DNA from: Ruegeria marisrubri
GTDB lineage: Bacteria > Pseudomonadota > Alphaproteobacteria > Rhodobacterales > Rhodobacteraceae
Assembly: GCF_001507595.1 (NCBI RefSeq)
Contig: NZ_LQBQ01000023.1
Coordinates: forward strand, 124,001 to 188,000
Direction of reading: 5' to 3'
Length of the DNA: 64,000 nt
A program made the position numbers and the translations under genes. Shown here one piece after another: positions 44,957 through 54,845 of this stretch. The notes beneath the pieces were generated by a model, which did no database searches, was not told the DNA's origin, and saw only the letters and a list, made by a program, of their open reading frames with translations. The number at the start of each line of letters is the position of its first letter. The first letter of the stretch is position 1.

Positions 44957-46258
44957 ATGGATAGTCCGATGAACAGTGTCAATGTCTCTGGTGAATGCGG
45001 CTGTGACGGTCTCGAACCTTCGTCCGGTGCAGACCTGATGCGTGTTTCCGAAGCCAGGGCCTTGGCGCTGGCGCAGGTCGCGCCCTTGCGGGACGGACAG
45101 ACGGTCGCGCTGAGCGATGCGCTTGGCCGAACCACGCGCCGGGACATTCGGGCTGCGGCAGCCATGCCCTATTTCGACAATTCCGCAATGGATGGTTTTG
45201 CGCTGCGTTGCGCCGATCTGGCCGGCGCTCGAAGCCTGCCCATCGCCGGAACGGTGGCGGCGGGCGACGCGTCCCGGGCATTGCCGGACGGCGCTGCCCT
45301 GCGCATCTATACCGGCGCGCCGCTGCCCGTGGGCGCCGATGCCGTGGTGATGGTCGAGCAATGCAATGAGGTTGGCGGCCGGGTCGAGTTCAACCTGCAG
45401 CCCTGCCCGGGCGACAACATCCGCCGGGCCGGCAGCGATCAGGCATCGGGGCAGATACTGGTGCCTGCGGGCACCCGTCTGGCCCCGCGCCATGTCGGGC
45501 TGCTGGCGGCCAATGGCATCACCCGGGTCGAAGTCGTCCGACCGCCGCGACTGGCCGTGTTCTCGAGCGGCAACGAGGTCAGCGACGCGCCACGCGCGCC
45601 GGGGCAGATCCCGGACGCCAACCGTCCCATGCTGTTGGCGCTGGCGGCCCAGGCCGGGGCGGATGTGACCGATATGGGCATCCTGCCCGACGACCCCGGA
45701 ACCATCGCCGATGCCCTTGACGGCCTTGATGAGAGATTTGATCTCGTCCTTACTTCCGGAGCCGTGTCGATGGGAGGCAAGGACAACATCCGGGGCGCGC
45801 TTGTGGCCGCCGGGGGCAGCGTCACGGGATGGCGGGTGGCCCTGAAACCGGGCAAACCGGTGATGTTCGGAAGGCTGGGCAGCACCGCGGTGACCGGCTT
45901 GCCCGGCAATCCCTTTGCCGTTCATGTGGGTTTTCACCTGTTCGTCGCCCCACAGATCGCCAGACTGGCGGGCACGGAACCTGCCCCCTTTGCACCGGTT
46001 CCGGCGCGCGCCGGTTTCAGTTGGCGCCGAAAGCCGGGACGCGCCGAAGTCTTTCCGGTGCGCCTTCGCGGATATGATGCGGGCGTGCCCATTCTGGAGC
46101 GGCTCGGGCGCAGTGTCTCGGCGACATTGTTTCCGCTGGCCCGGGCCGACGGGCTGGCCATCGTCCCCGCCGGGACCGACCGGGTCCGCCCCAGCGATCC
46201 GCTTCGCTGGCAACCGTTCGGAGTGGCATCCGCAGCGGAGGACCCCCATGCCCCTTGA
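44957..46258 (+). CDS. moeA: Molybdopterin molybdenumtransferase MoeA
   Basis: A 433-residue enzyme that inserts molybdate into adenylated molybdopterin. Family blocks are [42 protein letters not shown]...[10 protein letters not shown] and [17 protein letters not shown], then [11 protein letters not shown] and [10 protein letters not shown] start at 44969 (MNSVNV) is an alternative. It follows torA in the same direction, giving cofactor synthesis next to a molybdoenzyme. Confidence 0.94.
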   Translation: MDSPMNSVNVSGECGCDGLEPSSGADLMRVSEARALALAQVAPLRDGQTVALSDALGRTTRRDIRAAAAMPYFDNSAMDGFALRCADLAGARSLPIAGTVAAGDASRALPDGAALRIYTGAPLPVGADAVVMVEQCNEVGGRVEFNLQPCPGDNIRRAGSDQASGQILVPAGTRLAPRHVGLLAANGITRVEVVRPPRLAVFSSGNEVSDAPRAPGQIPDANRPMLLALAAQAGADVTDMGILPDDPGTIADALDGLDERFDLVLTSGAVSMGGKDNIRGALVAAGGSVTGWRVALKPGKPVMFGRLGSTAVTGLPGNPFAVHVGFHLFVAPQIARLAGTEPAPFAPVPARAGFSWRRKPGRAEVFPVRLRGYDAGVPILERLGRSVSATLFPLARADGLAIVPAGTDRVRPSDPLRWQPFGVASAAEDPHAP

Positions 46259-47255
46259 CACCACCCCAGCCCCGCTGACGGACGGGTTCGGCCGGGTGGT
46301 GAGCTATCTCCGCCTGTCGGTCACCGACCGGTGCGACCTGCGCTGCACCTACTGCATGGCCGAGAAAATGACGTTCCTGCCCAAGCGCGACCTGCTGAGT
46401 CTCGAGGAGCTGGCCCGCCTGTCTGACCTCTTCATCCGTCACGGCGTCCGCAAGCTCAGGATTACCGGCGGCGAGCCGCTCTTGCGGCGGGATGTGATGG
46501 ACCTGTTCCGCGACTTGTCGCGGCACCTCCGATCCGGCGCGCTGGATGAACTGACATTGACCACGAACGGTACATTGCTGGCCCGCCACGCCGAGGATCT
46601 GGCGAAGTGCGGGGTGCGGCGGGTCAACGTGTCGCTCGATACACTGGACTCCCAACGCTACCGAGAGATCACCCGGCTGGGCGACATCCGCAGAGTTCTG
46701 GCCGGGATCGACGCCGCTCGGGAGGCCGGGCTGAAAGTCAAGCTGAACACGGTGGCCAGCCGGGGTGCGTTCGAGCGCGAAGTGGACGATCTGATCCGCT
46801 TTGCACATGGGCGCGGCATGGACCTGACACTGATCGAGGAAATGCCACTGGGCGAAACCGGCCTGAACCGCAGCGAAAGCGTGCTGTCGCTGCAAAGCCT
46901 TCGAGCCGATCTGGCGCGCCGTTGGATGCTGACCCCCGAACGGCACGACAGCGGTGGCCCGGCGCGCTATTTGAGAGTGGCCGAAACCGGCGGCCGGCTG
47001 GGTCTGATCTCACCCATGTCATGCAACTTCTGCGCGCTTTGCAACCGCGTGCGGCTAAGTTGCACCGGCCGGCTGTACACCTGCATGGGCGACGAAGGGT
47101 CGGTCGATCTGCGCGCGCCCCTGCGCCGGTCCGAGGTCGCCGCCCTCGCTGCCATCCGGACGGCGATTCTCATGAAGCCCGAGCGGCATCGGTTTGACCT
47201 TGCACGCATGGCGGCGCCGGCCGTGTCGCGTCACATGTCCGCGCTCGGCGGATGA
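46248..47255 (+). CDS. moaA: GTP 3',8-cyclase MoaA (radical SAM)
   Basis: A 335-residue radical-SAM enzyme for the first step of molybdenum cofactor synthesis. The SAM cluster motif is CDLRCTYC near residues 25-32, the second cluster ligands are in [14 protein letters not shown], and the protein ends LGG, the conserved Gly-Gly tail inserted in the active site. The ATG at 46248 overlaps moeA by 11 bp; the open frame back to 45915 lies within moeA and is a shadow. Confidence 0.95.
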   Translation: MPLDTTPAPLTDGFGRVVSYLRLSVTDRCDLRCTYCMAEKMTFLPKRDLLSLEELARLSDLFIRHGVRKLRITGGEPLLRRDVMDLFRDLSRHLRSGALDELTLTTNGTLLARHAEDLAKCGVRRVNVSLDTLDSQRYREITRLGDIRRVLAGIDAAREAGLKVKLNTVASRGAFEREVDDLIRFAHGRGMDLTLIEEMPLGETGLNRSESVLSLQSLRADLARRWMLTPERHDSGGPARYLRVAETGGRLGLISPMSCNFCALCNRVRLSCTGRLYTCMGDEGSVDLRAPLRRSEVAALAAIRTAILMKPERHRFDLARMAAPAVSRHMSALGG

Positions 47256-47360
47256 ATCCGGCCGCCGCCGAAACAGGAGCCGGCCAACGAACCTCGGAGG
47301 TCCTCACTTGGCCTTGTTCCTGTCCCTGGCACCGGTTGCGGCCCGAAATTTCCCTACACG

Positions 47361-48206
47361 TCACGAAGCGCCGCTTTCATGTGCGGGTTCCGTCGTGTAG
47401 GTCGTCCCCATCTTTTTTTCGGGGAATCGAGCCTTTTGCCGGGTTTCGGATTCGGGCGCGGCCAGCCAGTGCTCGCCCCCTCGAACGAAGGAAAGGACGA
47501 AGCTTAGCCTGCCCAGATGTTCCACCAGAACGGCATTCAGGTAAGCAATTCCCAACAACTCGACGGATTCCTCGAGGACCGCTATCAAGCCATAGATGCG
47601 ATCCTTCGTGACGAAATCAGCGTAGGCGCCGCCAATCGCTTCGATCACGATCGCCCCGGACAGGAAAATCGCAGCACCCCAAAACAGCTGCCTGACCAAT
47701 GGCTGCGGGCCTTTTCGAAAAAACGGGATGAAACAGATTGCCAATGTCAATGCCACAGCCACCCCGGCAAACACCCAGCCGTGGTCCTTGAAACGCTGCT
47801 TGGCGATCGGGGGCGGGATCTTTTCGTGAACCTGGGCGACTTCGTCATATGCCAGCACCAGGAAAAACAAGGCGATCAAAAGCCAATACAGGTTGAACAA
47901 GGCCCGCTGTTTTTTCTGCTGCGTGAAAAAGACCAGTAGCGAAAGCTGCGAGGCCGTGAACATGAGAAGATAACTCAGCAGAGTCGGAAAGCTGGTCTCG
48001 TTGTTGAGAATGAAGCGATCGGCAATCTCCTCGATCAAGTCGTTGTCGGTAAGGGATTTGATTTCCATCATGATGACAGAAAGGACGGCCATCGCTGGAA
48101 TTCCGAAAATTATCAGCACCCAGAGATATTTCGCGGATAGCTGAATCCTGGGCTCATTCAGGGCACTGGATGCCCGGTCCGATTCACACATAACTTCACT
48201 CGTCAT
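47361..48206 (-). CDS. Multi-pass membrane protein of unknown function
   Basis: A 281-residue protein with about seven hydrophobic segments (LWVLIIFGIPAMAVLSVIMM, LLSYLLMFTASQLSLLVFF, LYWLLIALFFLVLAY, AGVAVALTLAICFIPF and others). Short charged loops contain YDEVAQVHEKIPPP, which includes Glu/His residues near a membrane face. I do not recognise the family. The start is uncertain: ATG 48206 is used, but non-ATG starts up to 48260 are open. It is convergent with moaA, and its A+T content is somewhat higher than that of its neighbours. Confidence 0.65.
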   Translation of the reverse strand: MTSEVMCESDRASSALNEPRIQLSAKYLWVLIIFGIPAMAVLSVIMMEIKSLTDNDLIEEIADRFILNNETSFPTLLSYLLMFTASQLSLLVFFTQQKKQRALFNLYWLLIALFFLVLAYDEVAQVHEKIPPPIAKQRFKDHGWVFAGVAVALTLAICFIPFFRKGPQPLVRQLFWGAAIFLSGAIVIEAIGGAYADFVTKDRIYGLIAVLEESVELLGIAYLNAVLVEHLGRLSFVLSFVRGGEHWLAAPESETRQKARFPEKKMGTTYTTEPAHESGAS

Positions 48207-48865
48207 CTCTAATGAACCAACCCACTGAAAAATGGGCCATGGATTAGCGTTCTTCACCAAAGAACGCTCGGAACACGCTGCCGATAGTTTTCAATCCGCC
48301 TTCAAGCCAACAAACGGATTTGCCGGCTTGAATCCTACCCCAAGCCCGCCAGACCTTGTTTCACCCGAACCCAACCGCGCCTCTCATTGCGGGTTGCGCA
48401 ACGGTGTTGGCAGTGCGGGATGATCACGGCCAACCCGTGCCGCCAATTTCCGCATGTTCCCGAAACGCCATTGTTTCCTTCTTGGCCTTTGCGTGAATCA
48501 CAGCTTAGCACGAAATCGCACAAGCCGAAAATTTCATCGATTTCAGGGCTGTCTTATCCTGCAGCGTGGCGATGCTGCACGCGATTGAGGTTCGGTCGCA
48601 ATGCCCCTGCAAGGCCGTTTGGTCACGTACTCGCACCCCGGTGACCGCGGCGATCACCGCAATGCCGGCATCCGCCGCAAAAGATCATGCTTGCATTCCC
48701 TGCCCACCTGCCGCATCCAACCAACATGATGATTTGCAAGTCCGCGCCAGTTTTTGACGCCTCGCACTTGTTTCGGTTGCAGGCAGGAGTTCAAACCGAG
48801 CATCCAGTATCGGCATGCAAATTTCGACGCAATTGATTTCCCAAGATTCATGAGGAGTAGGACAC
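48207..48865. other. 660-bp spacer before ugd without a recognised gene
   Basis: Both strands contain only short frames with irregular composition, and no tRNA-like fold or strong terminator was seen. The last 20 bases carry GAGGAGTAGG, the ugd ribosome-binding site. The stretch probably contains promoters for ugd and for the leftward membrane-protein gene; it may also include decayed coding DNA. Confidence 0.4.
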
Positions 48866-50170
48866 ATGCGTGTCGCAATGATTGGAACCGGTTACGTTGG
48901 ATTGGTCTCGGGCGTTTGTTTTTCGGATTTCGGACATGACGTGATCTGCGTGGACAAGGCCGCCGACAAGATCGAGATGCTGCAAGCTGGTGAGGTGCCG
49001 ATCTACGAGCCCGGGCTGGATGTCTTGATGGCCAAGAACATCTCTGCGGGGCGGCTGAGCTTCACGACGGATCTGAGTGCTGCCGTTGACGGGGCGGATG
49101 CGGTATTCATTGCCGTGGGCACCCCGTCGCGACGCGGCGACGGCCATGCGGACGTCAGCTATGTGATGGCCGCAGCCGAGGAAATCGCGCGCGCCATGAC
49201 CGGCTACACGGTGGTCGTGACCAAGTCCACGGTTCCGGTGGGCACCAACCGGCAGGTGAAGGACACCATTGCCCGGGTCAATCCGCAGGCCGAGTTCGAC
49301 GTTGCCTCGAACCCGGAATTCCTGCGCGAAGGCGCGGCGATCTCGGACTTCATGCGCCCTGACCGTGTGGTCGTCGGGGTCGAAAACGACCGTGCCGCCG
49401 AGGTGATGGCCGAGATCTATCGCCCTCTCTATCTGCGGGACTTTCCGATCCTGACGACAGATCTGGAAAGCGCCGAGATGATCAAGTACGCCGCAAATGC
49501 CTTTTTGGCCACCAAGATCACCTTCATCAACGAAATCGCCGGCCTGTGCGAGCGGGTCGGCGCCGACGTCAAGCAAGTCGCGCGGGGCATCGGCCTGGAT
49601 GGGCGCATCGGCAACAAGTTCCTGCATGCAGGTCCCGGCTATGGGGGATCGTGCTTTCCCAAGGACACTGCGGCGCTGGCGCGTATCGGGCAGGAACACG
49701 CCTTTCCGATGCGGATCACCGAAACCGTCATTCGCGTGAATGACGAGGTAAAGAAACGGATGTTGGACAAGATCCGGGATGCTTGTGACGGTTCGCTGAA
49801 CGGAAAGACGATCACGGTTCTCGGAGTGACCTTCAAACCCAATACCGATGACATGCGGGATGCCCCGTCCCTGACCATTGTTCCCGCGCTCATCGGCGCC
49901 GGCGCAAAGGTGCAGGTCGTGGATCCCCAAGGCAAGACCTTTGGCGAGGCGCTGCTGCCTGGCGTGCAATGGGTGGAGGACCCCTATGAGGCCGCGGATG
50001 AGTCCGACATGGTGGTCTTGTTGACGGAATGGAACGAGTTCCGGGCGCTGAATCTCGTGCAACTGGCCGAAAAAATGAAGCACCCGCGGATGGTGGATCT
50101 GCGCAACGTCTATTCGCGCTCGGCCGCGGAAAAGGCCGGGTTCGAAACCTATGTCGGGGTCGGGCGCTGA
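48866..50170 (+). CDS. ugd: UDP-glucose 6-dehydrogenase
   Basis: A 434-residue NAD-dependent enzyme oxidising UDP-glucose to UDP-glucuronate for polysaccharide synthesis. It starts MRVAMIGTGYVGLVSGVCFS (Rossmann fold); substrate and catalytic segments are VVTKSTVPVGTNRQV, SNPEFLREGAAI, KYAANAFLATKITFINEIA and GPGYGGSCFPKDT with the nucleophilic Cys. GAGGAG precedes the ATG. It is convergent with the manC-type gene and close to galU, which makes its substrate. Confidence 0.96.
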   Translation: MRVAMIGTGYVGLVSGVCFSDFGHDVICVDKAADKIEMLQAGEVPIYEPGLDVLMAKNISAGRLSFTTDLSAAVDGADAVFIAVGTPSRRGDGHADVSYVMAAAEEIARAMTGYTVVVTKSTVPVGTNRQVKDTIARVNPQAEFDVASNPEFLREGAAISDFMRPDRVVVGVENDRAAEVMAEIYRPLYLRDFPILTTDLESAEMIKYAANAFLATKITFINEIAGLCERVGADVKQVARGIGLDGRIGNKFLHAGPGYGGSCFPKDTAALARIGQEHAFPMRITETVIRVNDEVKKRMLDKIRDACDGSLNGKTITVLGVTFKPNTDDMRDAPSLTIVPALIGAGAKVQVVDPQGKTFGEALLPGVQWVEDPYEAADESDMVVLLTEWNEFRALNLVQLAEKMKHPRMVDLRNVYSRSAAEKAGFETYVGVGR

Positions 50171-50226
50171 ACGGCTGCCACTGAATTTTCCACCCAGCGG
50201 CAACCGGAAACCCTGAAAAGGGTCCA

Positions 50227-51663
50227 CTATTTGCGGGCGTATACGTCTTCGTAGCGGATGATGTCATCCTCACCCAGATAGGTGCCGGTCTGCACCTCGA
50301 TCAGGACCATCGGCACCTTGCCCGGGTTTTCCATCCTGTGCACGGCGCCCACGGGGATGTAGACCGACTCGTTCTCGGTCACCAGCTTCACCTCGTCATC
50401 GATCGTGACCTTCGCCGTGCCTTCCACCACGATCCAGTGCTCGGACCGGTGGTGATGCGATTGCAGGCTGAGTGCGGCACCGGGATGAACGTGAATGCGC
50501 TTGACCTGGAACCTGTCTCCGATCGCAAGGCTTTCGAACCAGCCCCATGGACGGTGATCCACCGGCAGCTCTTCGGCCTGTTTCGCACCCTTGGCCTTCA
50601 GCGCGGTCACCGCCTGTTTCACGTCCTGGGCCTTGTCCATGCTGGCAACCAGAACCGCATCCGGCATCGCCACCGCGATCATGTTGTCCAGCCCCATGGC
50701 CACGAGTTCCTGGTTGCCCGCCTCCGAGCGCAACAGCACGTTGTGGCAGTCGATCGCGGTCACCTCACCGGAGGTCGCGACGCCCTCCTCATCCGGATTG
50801 CTGAGTTCCTGCACCGCCGACCAGCTGCCAAGGTCGGACCAACCCGCGGAATAGGGAACGACGCTAAGGTTCTTGGCTTTTTCCATCACCGCATAGTCTA
50901 TGGAAATATCCGCGACCTCGGCCCAGGCCGCCGGATCAAGCCGCAGAAACCCAAGGTCAGCCCTGGCCTGCTCGACCGCTGCCCGCACCGGCGCCATCAG
51001 GTCGGGCGCGTGCGCCTGGAACGCAGCAAGGATGTCGCGCACCGCAAAAAGGAAAATGCCCGAGTTCCACAGATAGCTGCCGTCAGCCAGCATCTTCTTC
51101 GCAGTGTCCAGGTCCGGCTTTTCGACGAACCGGCCCAATGGCTGCGCCTTGCCGGTTCCGTCTGGAGAGGCCTGCAATTGCAGATAACCATAGCCGGTCT
51201 CGGGCCGGTCGGGCGTGATGCCGAAAGTCACGAGATCTTTCTGGTCTGCCGCCACCCGCGCCCCTTCGGCCACGGCAGCAAAAAAGGCTTTGGAATCAGG
51301 AATCACATGGTCCGAAGGCGCGACCAACATGATCGCATCCGGATCAGACGCGTTCAGATGCAGCGCCGCAGCCAGAACCGCAGGGGCCGTGTTGCGCCCC
51401 TCCGGTTCGATCAGGACGGTGCCCGGGTCAATTCCGACTTCAGCAAGCTGCTCGGTGACAATAAAGCGGAAATCGGAATTGGTCAGGACGATCGGCGCGG
51501 CGAAAGGCGCGTCTTCCGGGCCGCGCATCCGTTCGGCACAGGCCTGAAACAGGGTTTGTTTCCCCACCAGCGGCACGAACTGTTTTGGATAGCTCTTTCG
51601 TGACAGCGGCCACAGGCGCGTACCAGAGCCTCCACACAGGACAACGGGGTGAATGGTTGCCAT
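50227..51663 (-). CDS. Mannose-1-phosphate guanylyltransferase / mannose-6-phosphate isomerase
   Basis: A 478-residue bifunctional ManC/AlgA-type enzyme giving GDP-mannose. The N-terminal nucleotidyltransferase has VVLCGGSGTRLWPLSRKSYP and KQFVPLVG, and FVEKPDLDTAKKMLADGSYL with WNSGIF; the C-terminal cupin isomerase domain has RPWGWFESLAIGDRFQVKRI and HHHRSEHWIVVEGTA. An alternative start lies at 51681. It sits between ugd and galU in a nucleotide-sugar block, likely for exopolysaccharide. Confidence 0.92.
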   Translation of the reverse strand: MATIHPVVLCGGSGTRLWPLSRKSYPKQFVPLVGKQTLFQACAERMRGPEDAPFAAPIVLTNSDFRFIVTEQLAEVGIDPGTVLIEPEGRNTAPAVLAAALHLNASDPDAIMLVAPSDHVIPDSKAFFAAVAEGARVAADQKDLVTFGITPDRPETGYGYLQLQASPDGTGKAQPLGRFVEKPDLDTAKKMLADGSYLWNSGIFLFAVRDILAAFQAHAPDLMAPVRAAVEQARADLGFLRLDPAAWAEVADISIDYAVMEKAKNLSVVPYSAGWSDLGSWSAVQELSNPDEEGVATSGEVTAIDCHNVLLRSEAGNQELVAMGLDNMIAVAMPDAVLVASMDKAQDVKQAVTALKAKGAKQAEELPVDHRPWGWFESLAIGDRFQVKRIHVHPGAALSLQSHHHRSEHWIVVEGTAKVTIDDEVKLVTENESVYIPVGAVHRMENPGKVPMVLIEVQTGTYLGEDDIIRYEDVYARK

Positions 51664-51777
51664 GTTTTCAATGCCTTTCATCAAACCTGTCCGAACAATT
51701 TGTGCCACACAAAACCGGCCCCTGAAAGACCGAAGAAGGCTATGAGGAGCCCGGACAGGCAGATCGTATTGCCCCTG

Positions 51778-52671
51778 TTATTGCGCCGCCTTTTCCGTCA
51801 GGGCGATCTCTTGCAAGTAGCGGCGCAAGTCGTCGCGCAGATCGTCGCGTGCCAGAGCAAAGGCCACGGTAGCCTGAAGGAAACCTGTCTTGGAGCCACA
51901 GTCAAACCGCTGGCCACGGAAGCGGTAGCCATAGACCGGGGTGTCGGAACCGATATCCTCGGCGATGGCGTCGGTCAGTTGAATTTCTCCGCCGCTGCCC
52001 TGTTTCAACTTGTTGAGATTTTTCAACACAGACGGGCTCAGGATATACCGACCGATCACGGCCAGGTTGGAAGGTGCCTCTCCGGTTTCCGGTTTCTCGA
52101 CCATGCCCCTGGCAGCTACGACCGAACCCATGTCCTCGCCGACATCCAGAATGCCATAGGCGCTTGTCTGTTCCGGCGGAACTTCCATCGCCGCGACCAT
52201 GTTGCCGCCGGTCTCTTCATAGGCCTCGACCATCTGCTGCAGGCAGGGTTTCTCGGCTGCAATCACGTCGTCCGGCAACATCACGGCAAAGGGTTCGTTG
52301 CCGATCAGTCGGCGGGCGCACCAGACCGCGTGGCCCAGCCCGAGCGCCTTGTGCTGGCGGATGTAGGCGATGGCTCCGCTTTCCATGTTGGTGGATTTGA
52401 GAACCTCCAGAAGGTCGTTCTTCCCTTTCTTCCTTAGCTCCTGTTCGAGGATCAGATTGTGGTCGAAATAATCCTCCAGCGCCGACTTTCCACGCGAGGT
52501 GACAAAGATGAATTCCTTGATGCCGGCGGCCCGGGCCTCGTCGATGGCGTATTGCACCAGCGGGCGGTCCACCAAAGTCATGATCTCTTTCGGAACCGAT
52601 TTCGTAGCTGGAAGAAATCTCGTCCCCAGCCCAGCAACCGGGAAAACTGCCTTGGTCACCTTGCGTGGCAT
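51778..52671 (-). CDS. galU: UTP-glucose-1-phosphate uridylyltransferase GalU
   Basis: A 297-residue enzyme making UDP-glucose. Diagnostic blocks are AVFPVAGLGTRFLPATKSVP and KEIMTLVDRPLVQYAIDEA, FVTSRGKSALEDYFD, GHAVWCARRLIGNEPFAVML and the product-binding GEIQLTDAIAEDI. Length is normal. It is on the minus strand upstream of the manC-type gene; ugd nearby consumes its product. Confidence 0.96.
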   Translation of the reverse strand: MPRKVTKAVFPVAGLGTRFLPATKSVPKEIMTLVDRPLVQYAIDEARAAGIKEFIFVTSRGKSALEDYFDHNLILEQELRKKGKNDLLEVLKSTNMESGAIAYIRQHKALGLGHAVWCARRLIGNEPFAVMLPDDVIAAEKPCLQQMVEAYEETGGNMVAAMEVPPEQTSAYGILDVGEDMGSVVAARGMVEKPETGEAPSNLAVIGRYILSPSVLKNLNKLKQGSGGEIQLTDAIAEDIGSDTPVYGYRFRGQRFDCGSKTGFLQATVAFALARDDLRDDLRRYLQEIALTEKAAQ

Positions 52672-53270
52672 GTTATCTCCAAATCCAATTTGTTCATAAA
52701 TGGCTGTCTCAGCCTGGTTTCCCCTATTAGGCGTGAAATCACCCGGGAATCAATGTCATACGGCCACATGGCGGCAGGCCGGCGGAAGACCGGATCCACC
52801 ATAGCCCACCCCCTTCAACGCAAACAGCTTGGCGGGCGCCCCGAGGCGCGCGGCGAGGACGGATCGGCAACAAGGATGCAGTCCCGGCATGTTGCATCAG
52901 TTTGTTGTTTTAACGTGCTTTTTCATCTCTTTGCACCGATTTCCGGTTTCTCGGTTGCCTTGCAGGCCCTGCACCGAGAGGCGGCCATCCCTGTTGAGCA
53001 TATTCGATGCCAGCGGCCTTCGGCGGCGTCTTGCCGATTTCCGCCTGACGCGCCTCTTCTCTGTGTATGCCGTCGAAAATTTTGCTAACCGTGCGCCAAG
53101 TAGCAGGTTTCAGCGGTAAATACAGGTGTTTGGGAAGGTTTCGATCGCAACAGATCGAGATTGCCCAATTGATGTCACAATACTGAACCAAGATCGGCCG
53201 GGATCTCGACTTCTTGGCGTTTTCTTGCGAAGGTTGTGAAAACAAAGAAACTGGAGGCATAGGGCAAGCA
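52672..53270. other. 600-bp spacer without a recognised gene
   Basis: A mosaic of short frames on both strands. A minus-strand frame from 53314 to 52910 has a locally protein-like middle (HREEARQAEIGKTPPKAAG) but irregular ends and no clear start, so it is not called. The region probably contains the galU promoter and possibly decayed coding sequence. Confidence 0.35.
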
Positions 53271-53465
53271 ATGATCGTTGGCTTCTTGGCAGTAGGTATG
53301 CTGGTGGGCGGCATCGCCGGAGGAACCGCCGTTTATTTGGGGTACCCCTTTCTGGTTGCGGTTGGTTTCTTTTCCATTTTCGGATCAATCGCCGTATTGT
53401 GCAGCGCAGTCGCAACCTTGTACGCTCTTCCCTTTTTCAGGGTTAGGATCCTCCGCCACGACTGA
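53271..53465 (+). CDS. Small hydrophobic membrane protein
   Basis: A 64-residue, strongly hydrophobic protein starting MIVGFLAVGMLVGGIAGGTA with two membrane helices (about residues 2-22 and 27-50) and a basic end (FRVRILRHD). No family is recognised. The ribosome-binding site is ambiguous: GGAGG lies 18-22 bases upstream, so a start further upstream in the same frame is possible. It is convergent with the secretion genes. Confidence 0.45.
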   Translation: MIVGFLAVGMLVGGIAGGTAVYLGYPFLVAVGFFSIFGSIAVLCSAVATLYALPFFRVRILRHD

Positions 53466-53534
53466 CCAGAAGACTAGGCGGTCGTTTCGGTCAAACCCCG
53501 CCTGCCTGCAACGGCTTCCAACTTCCCGCCAGCC

Positions 53535-54845
53535 CTAGCTCTCCCGGAAGGCCTTTGTGAAATAATTTGTCAGCGGGCGGACGAGATACGCGATCGGCGA
53601 ACGGTCGTCGGTGCGGATGAATACATCCACCGGCATACCGGGCAGCAGGTTCGCCCCTTGCGGAAGTTTGCTGAACTCACCTTCCGACAAGGTAATCTCG
53701 ACCCGGTAATAGGCGGCTCCGGTGTGTTCGTTGATGAAGGCATCTGCGGACACGCGGTCGACATAGCCATTCAACTCGGGCGTCGTGCGGCCATCAAAGG
53801 CCGCGAAACGCACAGCGACGGATTGGTTCTTTTGCACTTGGTCCACATCGATGGCGGCAATATGCGCTTCGATGACCAGCGGCCGGTCCTGGGGCACCAC
53901 ATACATCACCGGTTCTGCCGGGCGAATGACGGCATCGGCTCCGAAGACCTGTGGGTCGTGGATGATACCGGAAACCGGCGCGCGCAAATCCAGCCGGCTC
54001 AGCCGTTCCTGCAATGATCTGCGGCGCTCCAGCAGTTCCATTTCGTTGTAGCGCAGATCGCGCAGCTGCGAGATCGCCTCCTGGCGGCGTTGCGAGTTGA
54101 GCTTCAACTCCTCGATTTCCAGTTCGGCGATACGCTCCAACGCCTCGGCCTTTCTGGCCGTCAGGTTCCCCAACTCGCCAGCCAGCCGGGCTTCTTCGCG
54201 CTGCAGGGATATCACCCGCGAAGCCTGAGCCAACCCCTTTTCCAGCAGCGCCTTCTGGCTCTTCAATTCCTCGGCAATCAATGCGTTCTGACGCGCCAAT
54301 GCCTCGCTCTGGGCCTGAATGCCGTCGATCTGCGAACGCAGTTGCTTTCGCCTGTTGCGCAACTGTTCCGTTTCTCTGGCAATCGAGGTGTTCCGGGCCT
54401 GGAACAGTCGGCGTTGCCCGGCCATCTGCCGCCCGACCTCGGGCCGTTCCTCTTCCATGGCCAGCAGTTCCGGGTCGAAAACGATCTCTGCCGCCTCGTC
54501 GCGCTCCGCCTCCAGACGCCCGCGCCGCGCCATCAATTCTACCAGCCGCCCCTCGACGACGGCCAGTTCGGATTTCAGGTCGCTGGCCTGAAGCCGAAGC
54601 AGAAGATCGCCGGCCGCAACCGGATCACCCTCTTCGACGAGGATTTCGGCAACCACCCCGCCATCCGGGTGCTGAATCACCTGACGGTTCTGATCGACGA
54701 CGATCCGGCCAGTCGCCACCACCGCCCCGGAAATATTGGCGCGCGCGGCCCAGGTGCCGAAACCGCCGAGCAGAACCAGCAGGGCCAGAAATCCGATGGC
54801 AAGCGGCAAGCTGGCGGAGAAGCCGGGTTTTTCCTTGCCGTTCAT
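53535..54845 (-). CDS. Type I secretion membrane fusion protein (HlyD family)
   Basis: A 436-residue periplasmic adaptor. One N-terminal membrane helix ([20 protein letters not shown]) is followed by a biotinyl-lipoyl-like half ([20 protein letters not shown]), a long coiled coil (about residues 95-290) and the C-terminal barrel with [20 protein letters not shown] and [15 protein letters not shown]. It bridges the ABC transporter and a TolC-type outer-membrane channel. It overlaps the ABC gene by four bases. Confidence 0.9.
   Translation of the reverse strand: MNGKEKPGFSASLPLAIGFLALLVLLGGFGTWAARANISGAVVATGRIVVDQNRQVIQHPDGGVVAEILVEEGDPVAAGDLLLRLQASDLKSELAVVEGRLVELMARRGRLEAERDEAAEIVFDPELLAMEEERPEVGRQMAGQRRLFQARNTSIARETEQLRNRRKQLRSQIDGIQAQSEALARQNALIAEELKSQKALLEKGLAQASRVISLQREEARLAGELGNLTARKAEALERIAELEIEELKLNSQRRQEAISQLRDLRYNEMELLERRRSLQERLSRLDLRAPVSGIIHDPQVFGADAVIRPAEPVMYVVPQDRPLVIEAHIAAIDVDQVQKNQSVAVRFAAFDGRTTPELNGYVDRVSADAFINEHTGAAYYRVEITLSEGEFSKLPQGANLLPGMPVDVFIRTDDRSPIAYLVRPLTNYFTKAFRES

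Noticed and set aside
52910..53314. Minus-strand frame with a protein-like middle section
   Set aside because: No ribosome-binding site, odd composition at both ends and no recognised domain; left as unassigned spacer.
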